From: Mycobacterium sp. IS-1264
GTDB lineage: Bacteria > Actinomycetota > Actinomycetes > Mycobacteriales > Mycobacteriaceae
Direction: 5' to 3'
DNA length: 40,965 nt
Assembly: GCF_001954195.1 (NCBI RefSeq)
Contig: NZ_MBES01000094.1
Location: 1 to 40,965 of the forward strand
A model generated the notes under the pieces. The model was not told where the DNA came from, ran no database searches, and saw only the letters and a list, made by a program, of their open reading frames with translations. Positions within the stretch are counted from its first letter, which is position 1; each line of letters opens with the position of its first letter. Shown piece after piece: positions 19,552 to 27,222 of this stretch. The translations under genes were made by a program, and so were the position numbers.

Positions 19552-20294
19552 GGCTTGCTCCTTATCAGGTTGCCGCGCATGGTGATTCGATCGCCCCGCA
19601 TCCGGATGTACTCCAGGTCGACGGGCCTGCCGTCGTCGAGGCTGGTGAGCCGCTCCAGCATGAGCAGCGCGGCCCCGTCGGGGACCTGGAGGGCGGCCGC
19701 CGAGTGCGCGTCGGCGGGGATGGCTTCCAGCGCCAGCGATGCCGAGCCCAGCCGCTGCCCGCTCACCTGCTCGATGAGCGCGAACAGGTCGTGGGTTTCC
19801 AGGTGATAGCCCAGGATGCGGCTCCCGATGTCCGGGGCGAGGTAGGTCAGGTCGAGGCTCAGTGGCAGGTCGCCGAGGTAGCGCAACCGCTCGACGAACA
19901 CCGCCTCGTCGCCGGGTTGCAGCCCCAGGCGGCGGGCCACCGACGGCGGCGCGGTCACCGGCATCGCGGCCCGCACCTCGTTGCGAACCTCGCCGAGGTC
20001 TTTGAAGGTTTCCTTCAGCCCGAGCAGCGCGTCGAGCCGATGGTCGTATTTGCGCTGGGCGACGTGGGTGCCGACTTTGGGGCCGCGGTCGATCAGCCCT
20101 TCGTTCTTCAGGATGCCCAGCGCCTCGCGAATCGTGTTGCGGGAGACCAGGAATTCGGCCGCCAGCTCGTTTTCGGAGGGCAGCCCGTCGGCGTAGGCGC
20201 CGGCGTGAATCTGCTGACGCAACACGTCGGCGGCCCGGCGGGCACGGTTGGCCCGGGAGCCCTCGAGACGCGAGATCGGTATGGCGTCGGCCAC
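19548..20294 (-). CDS. GntR-family regulator with UTRA domain (HutC subfamily)
   Basis: A 248-residue regulator and first gene of the operon. Residues 20-85 are the winged helix (AADVLRQQIHAGAYADGLPS, then ELAAEFLVSRNTIREALGIL, wing GPKVGTHVA). Residues about 105-243 are the UTRA ligand-binding domain (RLRYLGDLPLSLDLTYLAPD, LERLTSLDDGRPVDLEYIRM). HutC-type proteins sense a small metabolite, commonly the substrate of their operon, and usually bind their own promoter. The GTG start is preferred because a TANNNT box lies 6 bases before it. Confidence 0.9.
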   Translation of the reverse strand: MADAIPISRLEGSRANRARRAADVLRQQIHAGAYADGLPSENELAAEFLVSRNTIREALGILKNEGLIDRGPKVGTHVAQRKYDHRLDALLGLKETFKDLGEVRNEVRAAMPVTAPPSVARRLGLQPGDEAVFVERLRYLGDLPLSLDLTYLAPDIGSRILGYHLETHDLFALIEQVSGQRLGSASLALEAIPADAHSAAALQVPDGAALLMLERLTSLDDGRPVDLEYIRMRGDRITMRGNLIRSKP

Positions 20295-20300
20295 GCCGTC

Positions 20301-20306
20301 ACGCTA
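20301..20306 (-). promoter_or_regulatory. -10 box of leaderless promoter for the GntR-flavoprotein operon
   Basis: TAGCGT on the minus strand, 6 bases before the GntR GTG. It is the only promoter-like element I see for the whole six-gene series, and the GntR protein itself would probably bind around it. Confidence 0.5.
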
Positions 20307-20387
20307 ATGCCGGTCGCGGGCACATTGGGGGCCGCCGAGTAGGACCGACGAGGACAGATCAGTTTATTGCGCCGGTCGGCATTCGGC

Positions 20388-20412
20388 CGCGACCAGGAAA
20401 AACCCTGGCGCG
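20388..20412 (-). terminator. terminator-like hairpin after the decarboxylase gene
   Basis: The arms are CGCG-A-CCAGG and CCTGG-CGCG. They pair over nine base pairs with one bulged A around a six-base A-rich loop. The hairpin starts six bases beyond the decarboxylase stop and has no T-run. It would separate that gene from the GntR promoter region. Confidence 0.5.
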
Positions 20413-20417
20413 ATCGG

Positions 20418-23300
20418 CTATTGCGCCACCTCGGACGAGACACCGCCTTTGCGATCCCCGTGAGTCGAACCCCCGTTGGGAGAGGTGGTGGCGCCGTTGA
20501 TGGCCTTGGCATCCGACGGCAGCTCGAAGACCGGGAACGCCGAACCCACCGCCGCCATGGCCGCGTTCCGTTGCGCCTCCATGCGTGCCAGCGCCTCCGG
20601 GGTGAACACCGACAACCCGAGTTCCGGGTTGTACCCGTGGATCTCCTTCACGTCGAGCTGGGCCAGGAAGTAGACGATCTCCTTGGAGACCACCTGCCCG
20701 GGGACCAACACCGGGAAACCGGGCGGGTAGGGCACCACGAACGTGGTGGACACTAGGGTCTTGCCCTCGGCCAGACGCCGCCCGGCGGTGCCGATCAGCA
20801 CGTACTCGCGGTCGGACTCCTCGTATCCCGCGTAGAAGGCCGACCGGGTGTCACCGAACGCGCACGCGTCGACGGGACGGAAGGCGATGTCGAACTCGCT
20901 GAAGTCCGGCAGGTGCGGCAGGTCCTGGGTGATCTCCTCGACGTGGCGGTCGTGCAGCGACCAGTCGGCGGCGCTGGCGGCGTGCTGGATGTGGTCGAAG
21001 TCGGTGGCGATCCGGCGCAGCACGTCGAGCAGATAATGCACGCTGGACCACGTCACGCCGATCGTGAAGATCAGCAGCACGCTGTTGATCGACGTCTTGT
21101 TGATCTGGATGCCGAACCGCTCCATCAGGATCTTCTCGCGGAAGTCGTATCCGTTCATCCCGGTTTTGCCGACGAACAGCGTGACCCGTGTCGGATCCAG
21201 CACGAACTCGTCGGAGCGCCACGCCTCGTTCCACTCGGCCTGCGCGCCCTGTACGACCTGGCGGAACGAGCTGACATGGGAGGCCCGGAATTCGTCGGGT
21301 ACCAGGTCGGACTCGTCGAGGATGCGGAACCACTTGCTGATCAGCCGGTCCTTGCGGACCCGGCCTCGGAAGGTCAGCGCCATGTTGTACACCAGCCGGA
21401 CCAATTGGAATCCCTCGATGTCCACCTGCCGGCGCGCCAGGTCCAGCGACGCGAGGAGTTGCTGGTTGGGCGAGGTCGAGGTGTGCGTCAGGAACGCCTC
21501 CCCGAACGCGTCGCGGGCGCGCGCGTTGAAATCCTGGTCGCGCACGTGGATCATCGACGCCTGCCGAAGCGCCGACAACGACTTGTGCGTGGAATGCGTC
21601 GCGTACACCCGAACCCGCGCCGCCGCGGGATCGGGCAGCAGCCGGCGGTGCACCCACTCCGACCGGTCGACGCCCTGCATGGACGCGGCCCAATTGCGGT
21701 ATTCCTCAACGTATTCCGGCGACGACAACATCTGGTACAGGCGATCGGCGGACACCATCGCGGTGCGCTGCCGGGCCCACGGCACCGCGGTGGCGAACGC
21801 GTACCACGCCTCGTCCCAGAGGAAGCAGATGTCCGGCTTGATCGCCAGCACCTCCTCCATGACGCGGCGCGGGTTGTAGACCACCCCGTCGAAGGTGCAG
21901 TTGGTGAGCAACAGCATGCGCACCCGGTGCAGCTGCCCGGCCGCCTCCAGGTCCAGCAGCGTCTTCTTGATCGTCTCCAGCGACACCGCCCCGTAAATGG
22001 CGAACTGCGGCAACGGATATGCGTCGAGGTACAGCGGATACGCGCCGGCCAGGACCAGGCCGTAGTGATGCGACTTGTGGCAGTTGCGGTCGATCAGGAC
22101 GATGTCGCCCGGCCGGGTCAGGGACTGGACGACGATTTTGTTGGCGGTCGAGGTTCCGTTGGTGACGAAGTAGGTGTGGTCGGCGTTCCACGTTTTCGCG
22201 GCCTTGTCCATCGCCTTCTTGATGTTGCCGTGCGGGTCCAGCAGCGAGTCCAGGCCACCCGAGGTGGTCGACGTCTCGGCCATGAAGATGTTGCGGCCGT
22301 AGAACTCTCCCATGTCCTGCAGCGACTTGGAATTGAAGATGCTGGCGCCCCGCGCGACGGGAAGGGCGTGGAACTGGCCGACCGGTGCCGCGGCATAGGC
22401 GCGCAGCGCGTCGAAAAACGGTGTGGCGAACCGGTTCCGCAGGCCCGCGAGCACGGTGCTGTGCAGGTCGGTGACGTCGTTGAGCCGGTAGAACGTCCGG
22501 TCGTACACGTCCGGCTCGTCGATGTTGCCCGCCGCGATCGACTCGTCGGTGAGCAGGTAGAGGTCGATATGGGGCCGCAGTTCGCGGATCCACTCGCCGC
22601 ATTCAACCCAGTCGTCCGGGCGATCGGGCACCACGCCGCCGTCCGCCGAATCGTTCGGCCCGAGCAGCGTGTTCATCAACGGCACCCGGTCGCGTGACCG
22701 CAGCGGCAGATCGTGGCGGATGATCGCGGCCTGGATCTCGCCGTTGAGCGCGACGGCGGTGATGGCGTCCTCGACGCTGGGCACGACCAGCAGCTCGAAC
22801 TGGACGTCGTCGGACGCGGAGCGCAGCGCCCGCAGGCATTCCGCCAGGCTGTCGGGCGCGGTCATCGGTGCGTCGTCGGCGAGCAGCACGGTGTAGAACT
22901 GCTGTTGCTTGGCCCGGGCGACCAGCTCCTGGTCGGCCAGTGGCGCGGACGTGTCGAAAAGCCCTGCGCGGTCGCCGTATTCGCACAGCAGCCGCGCGGC
23001 CAGCGATACCTCTTCGGACAGCCGCACCGTGGACTTGCTCTCCAGGTGCGCGCGGAAGGTCGCCAGGTTCTCCGCGCCCGGATACAGCCAGTACCGCTCG
23101 TAGGCGCCGATGCGGTCCATCAACCGCTTCACCCGCGCCATGTCGTGGGTGATGTCCAGCCCGGCGAGGTCGACCTCGGCGAGGTGACGGCAGGCGTCGT
23201 CGAGCAGGTTCCACGTGTCGACGCGGGTGTACGACGGGTTGGCGACGGCCGCCAGCGCGGAGACGCGAAGTCGCCGCGGATGGGCACTGTTTCGGGTCAT
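20418..23300 (-). CDS. Orn/Lys/Arg decarboxylase-family PLP enzyme (Rv2531c-like)
   Basis: A 960-residue fold-type I PLP decarboxylase that would make a polyamine (putrescine, cadaverine or agmatine) from a basic amino acid. The N-terminal ~330 residues form a receiver-like wing domain (IGAYERYWLYPGAENLATFR, VPSVEDAITAVALNGEIQ). The PLP domain follows (ETSTTSGGLDSLLDP, DRNCHKSHHYGL, FLWDEAWYAFA) with the Schiff-base Lys573 in THSTHKSLSALRQ. A C-terminal domain carries PPGFPVLVPGQVV. The length is larger than enterobacterial enzymes (about 715-750) but agrees with M. tuberculosis Rv2531c. The ATG follows GGAAGGTGA. Substrate choice among Orn, Lys and Arg is not evident. Confidence 0.92.
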   Translation of the reverse strand: MTRNSAHPRRLRVSALAAVANPSYTRVDTWNLLDDACRHLAEVDLAGLDITHDMARVKRLMDRIGAYERYWLYPGAENLATFRAHLESKSTVRLSEEVSLAARLLCEYGDRAGLFDTSAPLADQELVARAKQQQFYTVLLADDAPMTAPDSLAECLRALRSASDDVQFELLVVPSVEDAITAVALNGEIQAAIIRHDLPLRSRDRVPLMNTLLGPNDSADGGVVPDRPDDWVECGEWIRELRPHIDLYLLTDESIAAGNIDEPDVYDRTFYRLNDVTDLHSTVLAGLRNRFATPFFDALRAYAAAPVGQFHALPVARGASIFNSKSLQDMGEFYGRNIFMAETSTTSGGLDSLLDPHGNIKKAMDKAAKTWNADHTYFVTNGTSTANKIVVQSLTRPGDIVLIDRNCHKSHHYGLVLAGAYPLYLDAYPLPQFAIYGAVSLETIKKTLLDLEAAGQLHRVRMLLLTNCTFDGVVYNPRRVMEEVLAIKPDICFLWDEAWYAFATAVPWARQRTAMVSADRLYQMLSSPEYVEEYRNWAASMQGVDRSEWVHRRLLPDPAAARVRVYATHSTHKSLSALRQASMIHVRDQDFNARARDAFGEAFLTHTSTSPNQQLLASLDLARRQVDIEGFQLVRLVYNMALTFRGRVRKDRLISKWFRILDESDLVPDEFRASHVSSFRQVVQGAQAEWNEAWRSDEFVLDPTRVTLFVGKTGMNGYDFREKILMERFGIQINKTSINSVLLIFTIGVTWSSVHYLLDVLRRIATDFDHIQHAASAADWSLHDRHVEEITQDLPHLPDFSEFDIAFRPVDACAFGDTRSAFYAGYEESDREYVLIGTAGRRLAEGKTLVSTTFVVPYPPGFPVLVPGQVVSKEIVYFLAQLDVKEIHGYNPELGLSVFTPEALARMEAQRNAAMAAVGSAFPVFELPSDAKAINGATTSPNGGSTHGDRKGGVSSEVAQ

Positions 23301-23317
23301 GTCGTCACCTTCCGCGG

Positions 23318-23341
23318 GATCCAGCAAGTGATCCAGCAAGT
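23318..23341 (-). repeat. two tandem 12-bp repeats in the decarboxylase leader
   Basis: GATCCAGCAAGT occurs twice in perfect tandem on the plus strand (23318-23329 and 23330-23341), 18-41 bases before the decarboxylase ATG. It could be a repeated operator site or a slippage product; a TTG-initiated N-terminal extension would also read through it. Confidence 0.6.
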
Positions 23342-23399
23342 ATTGTCACCCGCCTGCGGTGCGCACGGAATCTTTTCGCCCAGGATTCGGGGGCGGCGG

Positions 23400-23789
23400 T
23401 CAGGTGTCCGGCTCGTCGTCACCCTCTATTACCCGCCGGTTGGCGCGGGTGTTGTCCACCCACCGCAGCACCGGAAGCTCCCAGCGGCGGGCCGGGAGGT
23501 CGGTGACGTCGGTAAGCGAGCGCACCACGGCCTGCGTCAGGCCCATCAGGGCGGCCATGACCGGCAATAGCGGCTGCAGCGGCTTGGCCGCCGAGCGGAC
23601 CGTGCTGATGCGGCGGGCCACGATCAGGCGCTCGATCGAGTGATACAGCCAGGCCCCGACGCCCAGCGCGTAGATCGAGAGCACCGACGCGACGATGGTC
23701 CAGCCGTAGGCGGCGCACACCACCGCGCCGAACACCACCGTCGCGGCCAGGCAGGCGGCGACGGCGACACGCAGCTCCAGCCGGGTCAC
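23400..23789 (-). CDS. small two-helix membrane protein (Rv2532c-like)
   Basis: A 129-residue protein with a hydrophobic N-terminal half, probably two closely spaced helices (VAVAACLAATVVFGAVVCAA and WTIVASVLSIYALGVGAWLY). A basic, cytosolic tail ends in the acidic EGDDEPDT. The function is unknown. The GTG start overlaps the nusB stop (GTGA), so it is the third gene of the efp operon, as Rv2532c follows nusB in M. tuberculosis. Confidence 0.82.
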   Translation of the reverse strand: MTRLELRVAVAACLAATVVFGAVVCAAYGWTIVASVLSIYALGVGAWLYHSIERLIVARRISTVRSAAKPLQPLLPVMAALMGLTQAVVRSLTDVTDLPARRWELPVLRWVDNTRANRRVIEGDDEPDT

Positions 23790-24262
23790 GACTCGGGCCC
23801 ACCAAGGGCCTGGGCGGCGGCCCGGATCTGCGGCGTCACCAGCATGACCTGGCCCAGCACGCCGTTGATGAAGCCCGGCGAGTCGTCGGTGGAGAGCTCC
23901 TTCGCCAGCTGGACGGCCTCGTCGACGGCGACCGGCTCCGGCACGTCGTCGGCATGCAGCAGCTCCCACACCGAGACCCGCAGGATGGCGCGATCCACCG
24001 CGGGCAGCCGGTCCAGCGTCCAGCCCTGCAGGTGCGAGCTGATCAGGTCGTCGATGTGCGCCATCTGGTCGCCGACCCCGCGAGCCACGGTCTGGGTGTA
24101 CGCCGGCAGCGGCGCTACATCCGGCTTCGCCTCGGCCAGCGCGGTGCGGACGTCGACGACCTCCGCCGGACTCAGGCCGCGGGCCTCGGCCTCGAACAAC
24201 AGGTCGACGGCGCGTTTGCGGGCCTGATGGCGTCCTTTCACGGGCCGGGAGGGCCTGCTCAC
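23786..24262 (-). CDS. nusB: transcription antitermination factor NusB
   Basis: NusB pairs with NusE (S10), binds boxA RNA and supports rRNA antitermination. The 158-residue protein has the N-terminal KGRHQARKRAVDLLFEAEARG, then LPAVDRAILRVSVWELLHAD and VAVDEAVQLAKELSTDDSPG followed by FINGVLGQV, all family hallmarks. The GTG start overlaps the efp stop (GTGA). Confidence 0.96.
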   Translation of the reverse strand: MSRPSRPVKGRHQARKRAVDLLFEAEARGLSPAEVVDVRTALAEAKPDVAPLPAYTQTVARGVGDQMAHIDDLISSHLQGWTLDRLPAVDRAILRVSVWELLHADDVPEPVAVDEAVQLAKELSTDDSPGFINGVLGQVMLVTPQIRAAAQALGGPES

Positions 24263-24822
24263 GCGTTGACGCGTCCCAGGTAGCTGCCGTCGCGCGAGTC
24301 GACCTTCAGCTTGTCTCCGGTGTTGATGAACAGCGGCACCTGGATCTGCGCGCCGGTCTCGAGGGTGGCCGGTTTGGTGCCGGCGCTGGACCGGTCACCC
24401 TGCAGGCCGGGCTCGGTGTGGGTGACTTCGAGTTCGACCGACACCGGCAGCTCGATGTACAGCGGCGACCCGTTGTGGAACGCCACCTGCACCGGCAGGC
24501 CCTCCAGCAGGAACCGCGCATCGTCGCCGACCAGGGAATCGGGCAGGTGGTGCTGCTCGTAGTCCTGGCTGTCCATGAACACGAAGTCCGAGCCGTCGCG
24601 GTAGAGGTAGGTGGTGTCGCGCCGGTCGACGGTGGCGGTCTCCACCTTCACCCCGGCGTTGTAGGTCTTGTCGACGACCTTGCCGGAGAGGACGTTTTTC
24701 AGCTTGGTGCGCACGAACGCCGGGCCCTTGCCGGGCTTGACGTGCTGGAACTCGGTGATGGTCCACAGCTGTCCGTCGATTACCAGGACAAGTCCGTTCT
24801 TGAAGTCGGCAGTGCTCGCCAC
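24259..24822 (-). CDS. efp: elongation factor P
   Basis: EF-P relieves ribosome stalling at proline runs. The 187-residue protein has three beta-barrel domains. The P-site loop HVKPGKGPAFVR places Lys32 at the tip; PGKGP is the actinobacterial form, for which function without lysine modification has been reported in Corynebacterium. The C-terminal signature GAQIQVPLFINTGDKLKVDS is intact. It is the first gene of efp-nusB-Rv2532c. The window itself encodes strongly Pro-rich proteins that would depend on it (24906-25274 and after 40776). Confidence 0.97.
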   Translation of the reverse strand: MASTADFKNGLVLVIDGQLWTITEFQHVKPGKGPAFVRTKLKNVLSGKVVDKTYNAGVKVETATVDRRDTTYLYRDGSDFVFMDSQDYEQHHLPDSLVGDDARFLLEGLPVQVAFHNGSPLYIELPVSVELEVTHTEPGLQGDRSSAGTKPATLETGAQIQVPLFINTGDKLKVDSRDGSYLGRVNA

Positions 24823-24864
24823 GGGCGGTGAATCTCCTCATAAATGGCCGGGTTGCTGTGGAAC

Positions 24865-24870
24865 ATCCTA
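24865..24870 (-). promoter_or_regulatory. -10 box for the efp operon
   Basis: TAGGAT on the minus strand fits TANNNT and would give a leader of about 35 bases containing GAGGAG before the efp GTG. Confidence 0.4.
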
Positions 24871-24905
24871 CGGCCGCAGAAATTTCGACCGCGGGGGCCA
24901 TTCGG

Positions 24906-25274
24906 CTAGATCGAGGTCCAGATGCCGTTGTTGAAGAAGCCCCATTGGCCGACGGTGGGGTTCCACATCAGGTGAGCCTGCGGCGCCCACGCCGGCGGCG
25001 GTGGTGGCGGCGGCGCCCACGGCGGTGGGGGTCCCCACGGACCCCAGCCCGCCGGGGCCGGGCCCTGCCAGTCGTGGCACTGATTCCAGTCCCAGTGGTA
25101 GTTGGTGCCCCAGGCCGGGTCCCATTGCTGCCCCGGGCACCAGTGGTTGGTGGGCACCGGCGCCGGCGCCGCTTCGGCGACGCCGGCCAGGCCGAGGGCG
25201 GACACGGCCAGCCCCGCGGCCAGCGCGCCGGTGGACAGACGAACCCACGGTCTCGCTTGCTTCACCGTCGTCAT
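24906..25274 (-). CDS. secreted Trp/Pro-rich protein
   Basis: A 122-residue exported protein. The signal peptide (basic start, hydrophobic STGALAAGLAVSALGLAGVA) has a likely cleavage after AEA at 35. The mature part has a Cys pair in a Trp-rich segment (NHWCPGQQWDPAW and NQCHDWQGP), a run of prolines (WGPPPPWAPPPPPPP) and a Trp-rich tail (VGQWGFFNNGIW). Similar short secreted proteins with NHWCPGQ-type motifs recur in mycobacteria; none has a function I can name. It is absent between efp and pepQ in M. tuberculosis as far as I remember. Confidence 0.75.
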   Translation of the reverse strand: MTTVKQARPWVRLSTGALAAGLAVSALGLAGVAEAAPAPVPTNHWCPGQQWDPAWGTNYHWDWNQCHDWQGPAPAGWGPWGPPPPWAPPPPPPPAWAPQAHLMWNPTVGQWGFFNNGIWTSI

Positions 25275-25340
25275 TTCCCTGAGCTTTCCCTAGACCGGAT
25301 CCACACAGCTTAGTGACTGGCGTCGGAAATGCGTTGTCGC

Positions 25341-25346
25341 TAACTT
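25341..25346 (+). promoter_or_regulatory. -10 box for the DIP1984-family gene
   Basis: TAACTT fits TANNNT. A start near 25353 would leave a short leader containing GAGGGGAC before the GTG at 25375. Confidence 0.4.
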
Positions 25347-25374
25347 GGGCTCACCGATTCGAGGGGACGAGACA

Positions 25375-25845
25375 GTGAAGCTGGCCGAGGCGCTATCGCT
25401 GCGGGCGACCGCGGCGCGTCGCATGGAACAGTTGCGCGCGCGCATCGTGAGCAATGCCCGCTATCAGGAGGGTGAAGAACCGGCCGAGGACGCCGCGGCC
25501 TTGCTCGCCGAAGTCGACGGCGTGGTGGACGAGTACGAAGACCTCATCCGGCGCGTCAATCGCACCAACGCGGCCACGACGATCGGTGCCGACGGCACGC
25601 TGACCGACGCGTTGGCCCGCCGGGACGCGCTGCGCTGGCGTCACCACATTTTGACCACCGCGGCGGATGCGGCCGCGGGGAACACCCAGCAGAGCTACTC
25701 GCGCCAATTGCGGTCAGAGCTAAAGATGTTGTCCGCCTTGCCTGTTGCCGATCTGCGGGCGCAGGCCGATCAGGCTGCCCGCGACCTTCGCGAGCTCGAC
25801 GTGCGGATCCAACGCTCCAACTGGGAGGTGGACCTCCTGGATTGA
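25375..25845 (+). CDS. DIP1984-family (septicolysin-like) protein
   Basis: A 156-residue mostly helical protein. The start (KLAEALSLRATAARRMEQLR), the middle (VDEYEDLIRRVNRTNAAT), the TLTDALARRDALRWRHHILT segment and the C-terminal RDLRELDVRIQRSNWEVDLL match the DIP1984/septicolysin family, whose function is uncertain. A coiled-coil bundle is likely. The GTG at 25375 is preferred over an ATG 30 bases upstream because GAGGGGAC stands at a suitable distance before it. Confidence 0.8.
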   Translation: MKLAEALSLRATAARRMEQLRARIVSNARYQEGEEPAEDAAALLAEVDGVVDEYEDLIRRVNRTNAATTIGADGTLTDALARRDALRWRHHILTTAADAAAGNTQQSYSRQLRSELKMLSALPVADLRAQADQAARDLRELDVRIQRSNWEVDLLD

Positions 25846-25894
25846 CGGGATTCGGGGTGCAGCAGGTAGTTGTCGCGGAGGCGTGCACAAGCCC

Positions 25895-25960
25895 TGACCG
25901 GCGGGCCAAGCCCGGTCACTGCTGGCGCACGAAGGGCAGTGCAGAGGGTTCGACTCCCTC
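25895..25960. other. three consecutive hairpins including a tRNA T-arm-like element
   Basis: In the 225-base gap between two convergent genes, three perfect stems follow each other: TGACCGG/CCGGTCA (25895-25918), CACTGC/GCAGTG (25917-25941) and GAGGG-TTCGACT-CCCTC (25944-25960). The third has the size and loop of a tRNA T-arm. The first two overlap by two bases. I could not find a matching acceptor stem, so this is not a whole tRNA. It may be a bidirectional terminator, a tRNA remnant or a structured RNA. Confidence 0.45.
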
Positions 25961-26070
25961 GTCACAGCGCAGCCCAGCACCGCGCACAGGTGACGGGGCA
26001 CGACACACAGCACATCACCACGTGCAGATCCGTGACGACGAGGGTGGGCACGGGGCATCCACCCCGAAAG

Positions 26071-27189
26071 CTAGGTGAGGACCGCCAATTCCTTCGGGAA
26101 GCAGGTCAACAGTTCCGGGGTCGCGTCGGCGCCCTCCGACGGTCCATCGGCCACCACCAACGTGTCCTCGATGCGGACACCGCCCCGGCCGGGCAGGTAA
26201 ACGCCCGGCTCCACGGTCACGACGGAGCCCGCACGCAGCGTGCCGGCCGAGGTGGCCCCGATGCCCGGCGCCTCGTGGATCTGCAGGCCCACACCATGCC
26301 CCAGGCCATGGCCGAAGTTCTCGCCATAACCGGCGTCGGCGATCAGCTGACGCGCCGCGGCATCCACCTCGCGCAGGCCGGCGCCCGGCCGCAACGCCTC
26401 CCGGCCGGCCCGCTGCGCCTCGGCGACCAGCCGATAGATCTCCAGCTGCCAGTCGGCTGCCTTGCCCAGCACAAAGGTGCGGGTCATGTCGGAGTGATAG
26501 CCGGCCACCAGCGCGCCGAAGTCGATCTTGACGAAATCGCCGTCGGTCAGCACGGCGTCGGTCGGGCGGTGGTGGGGAATCGCGGAATTCGGCCCCGCGG
26601 CCACGATCGTCTCGAACGAGATCGCGTCGGCGCCGTGGTCGAGCATCAGGCCCTCCAGCTCGCGGCTCACCTCACGCTCCGTTCGTCCGGGCCGCAGACC
26701 ACCGCGTGCCACCAGATCCTCGAGCGCGGCGTCGGCCGCCTCGCAGGCCAGCCGCAGTAGCGCCAGCTCGCCGGCGTCTTTGACCTCGCGCAGCGCCTCG
26801 ACCGTGCCGGCGGCCCGCACCAGCTCGGTTTCCCCGCCGCGGGTGTCCAGCTCCCCGGTCAGCGCGTCGAACCCGTCGACGGTGACCACGTTGCTTTCGA
26901 AGCCGAGCTTGCGCACGCCGCCGTCAGCGGCCTGACCGACCAGGTGGCGCCCGAGCGCCCGCTCGATCGCGATTTCCAGGTCGGGTGCTTGCTCGGCGGC
27001 CTGGGTGCGATAGCGCCCGTCGGTGGCCAAAATGGGCACCCGATCGTCGGCGAAGACCAGCAACGCGCCGTTCGACCCCGAGAACCCCGATAGGTAGCGC
27101 ACGTTGATCAGGTCTGTGACCAGCATCGCGTCTAGCCCACCGGCCCGGATTTGCGCTTTCAGATTTCCTCGACGCTGGGAATGTGTCAC
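26071..27189 (-). CDS. pepQ: Xaa-Pro aminopeptidase/dipeptidase (M24 family)
   Basis: A 372-residue cytosolic metallopeptidase that cleaves X-Pro bonds. The N-terminal creatinase-like domain (LINVRYLSGFSGSNGALLVF) precedes the pita-bread domain. The five metal ligands are visible: two Asp in KIDFGALVAGYHSDMTRTF, His in GHGLGHGVGLQIHEAPG, and Glu in TVEPGVYLPG and VRIEDTLVV. It resembles Rv2535c. The GTG start has a TANNNT box 8 bases upstream. In M. tuberculosis it lies directly before efp; here two genes and an intergenic region separate them. Confidence 0.93.
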   Translation of the reverse strand: MTHSQRRGNLKAQIRAGGLDAMLVTDLINVRYLSGFSGSNGALLVFADDRVPILATDGRYRTQAAEQAPDLEIAIERALGRHLVGQAADGGVRKLGFESNVVTVDGFDALTGELDTRGGETELVRAAGTVEALREVKDAGELALLRLACEAADAALEDLVARGGLRPGRTEREVSRELEGLMLDHGADAISFETIVAAGPNSAIPHHRPTDAVLTDGDFVKIDFGALVAGYHSDMTRTFVLGKAADWQLEIYRLVAEAQRAGREALRPGAGLREVDAAARQLIADAGYGENFGHGLGHGVGLQIHEAPGIGATSAGTLRAGSVVTVEPGVYLPGRGGVRIEDTLVVADGPSEGADATPELLTCFPKELAVLT

Positions 27190-27197
27190 AGGTCTTG

Positions 27198-27203
27198 ACG
27201 GTA
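27198..27203 (-). promoter_or_regulatory. -10 box for pepQ
   Basis: TACCGT on the minus strand, 8 bases before the pepQ GTG; probably a leaderless or nearly leaderless start. It sits back to back with the promoter of the divergent gene. Confidence 0.35.
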
Positions 27204-27208
27204 CTCGC

Positions 27209-27214
27209 TACGCT
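27209..27214 (+). promoter_or_regulatory. -10 box for the Rv2536-like gene
   Basis: TACGCT, 8 bases before the ATG at 27223. Only 33 bases separate the two divergent start codons, so both promoters share this stretch. Confidence 0.35.
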
Positions 27215-27222
27215 TTTCCCCC

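Noticed and set aside
9348..20294. integrated genomic island with integrase or IS elements
   Set aside because: Despite accessory content there is no transposase, integrase or terminal inverted repeats, and codon use stays mycobacterial; only the local 16-bp repeat hints at insertion.
20913..22697. 594-codon open frame antisense to the decarboxylase
   Set aside because: No recognisable domain and biased composition; the PLP enzyme on the other strand is well conserved.
23301..23339. TTG start adding 13 residues to the decarboxylase
   Set aside because: No SD precedes it, and the ATG at 23300 has GGAAGGTGA and matches the family start.
25880..25970. complete tRNA gene
   Set aside because: Only a T-arm-like stem-loop is seen. 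The 3' acceptor strand GTCACAG has no complementary CTGTGAC upstream, and no anticodon arm or CCA is in place.
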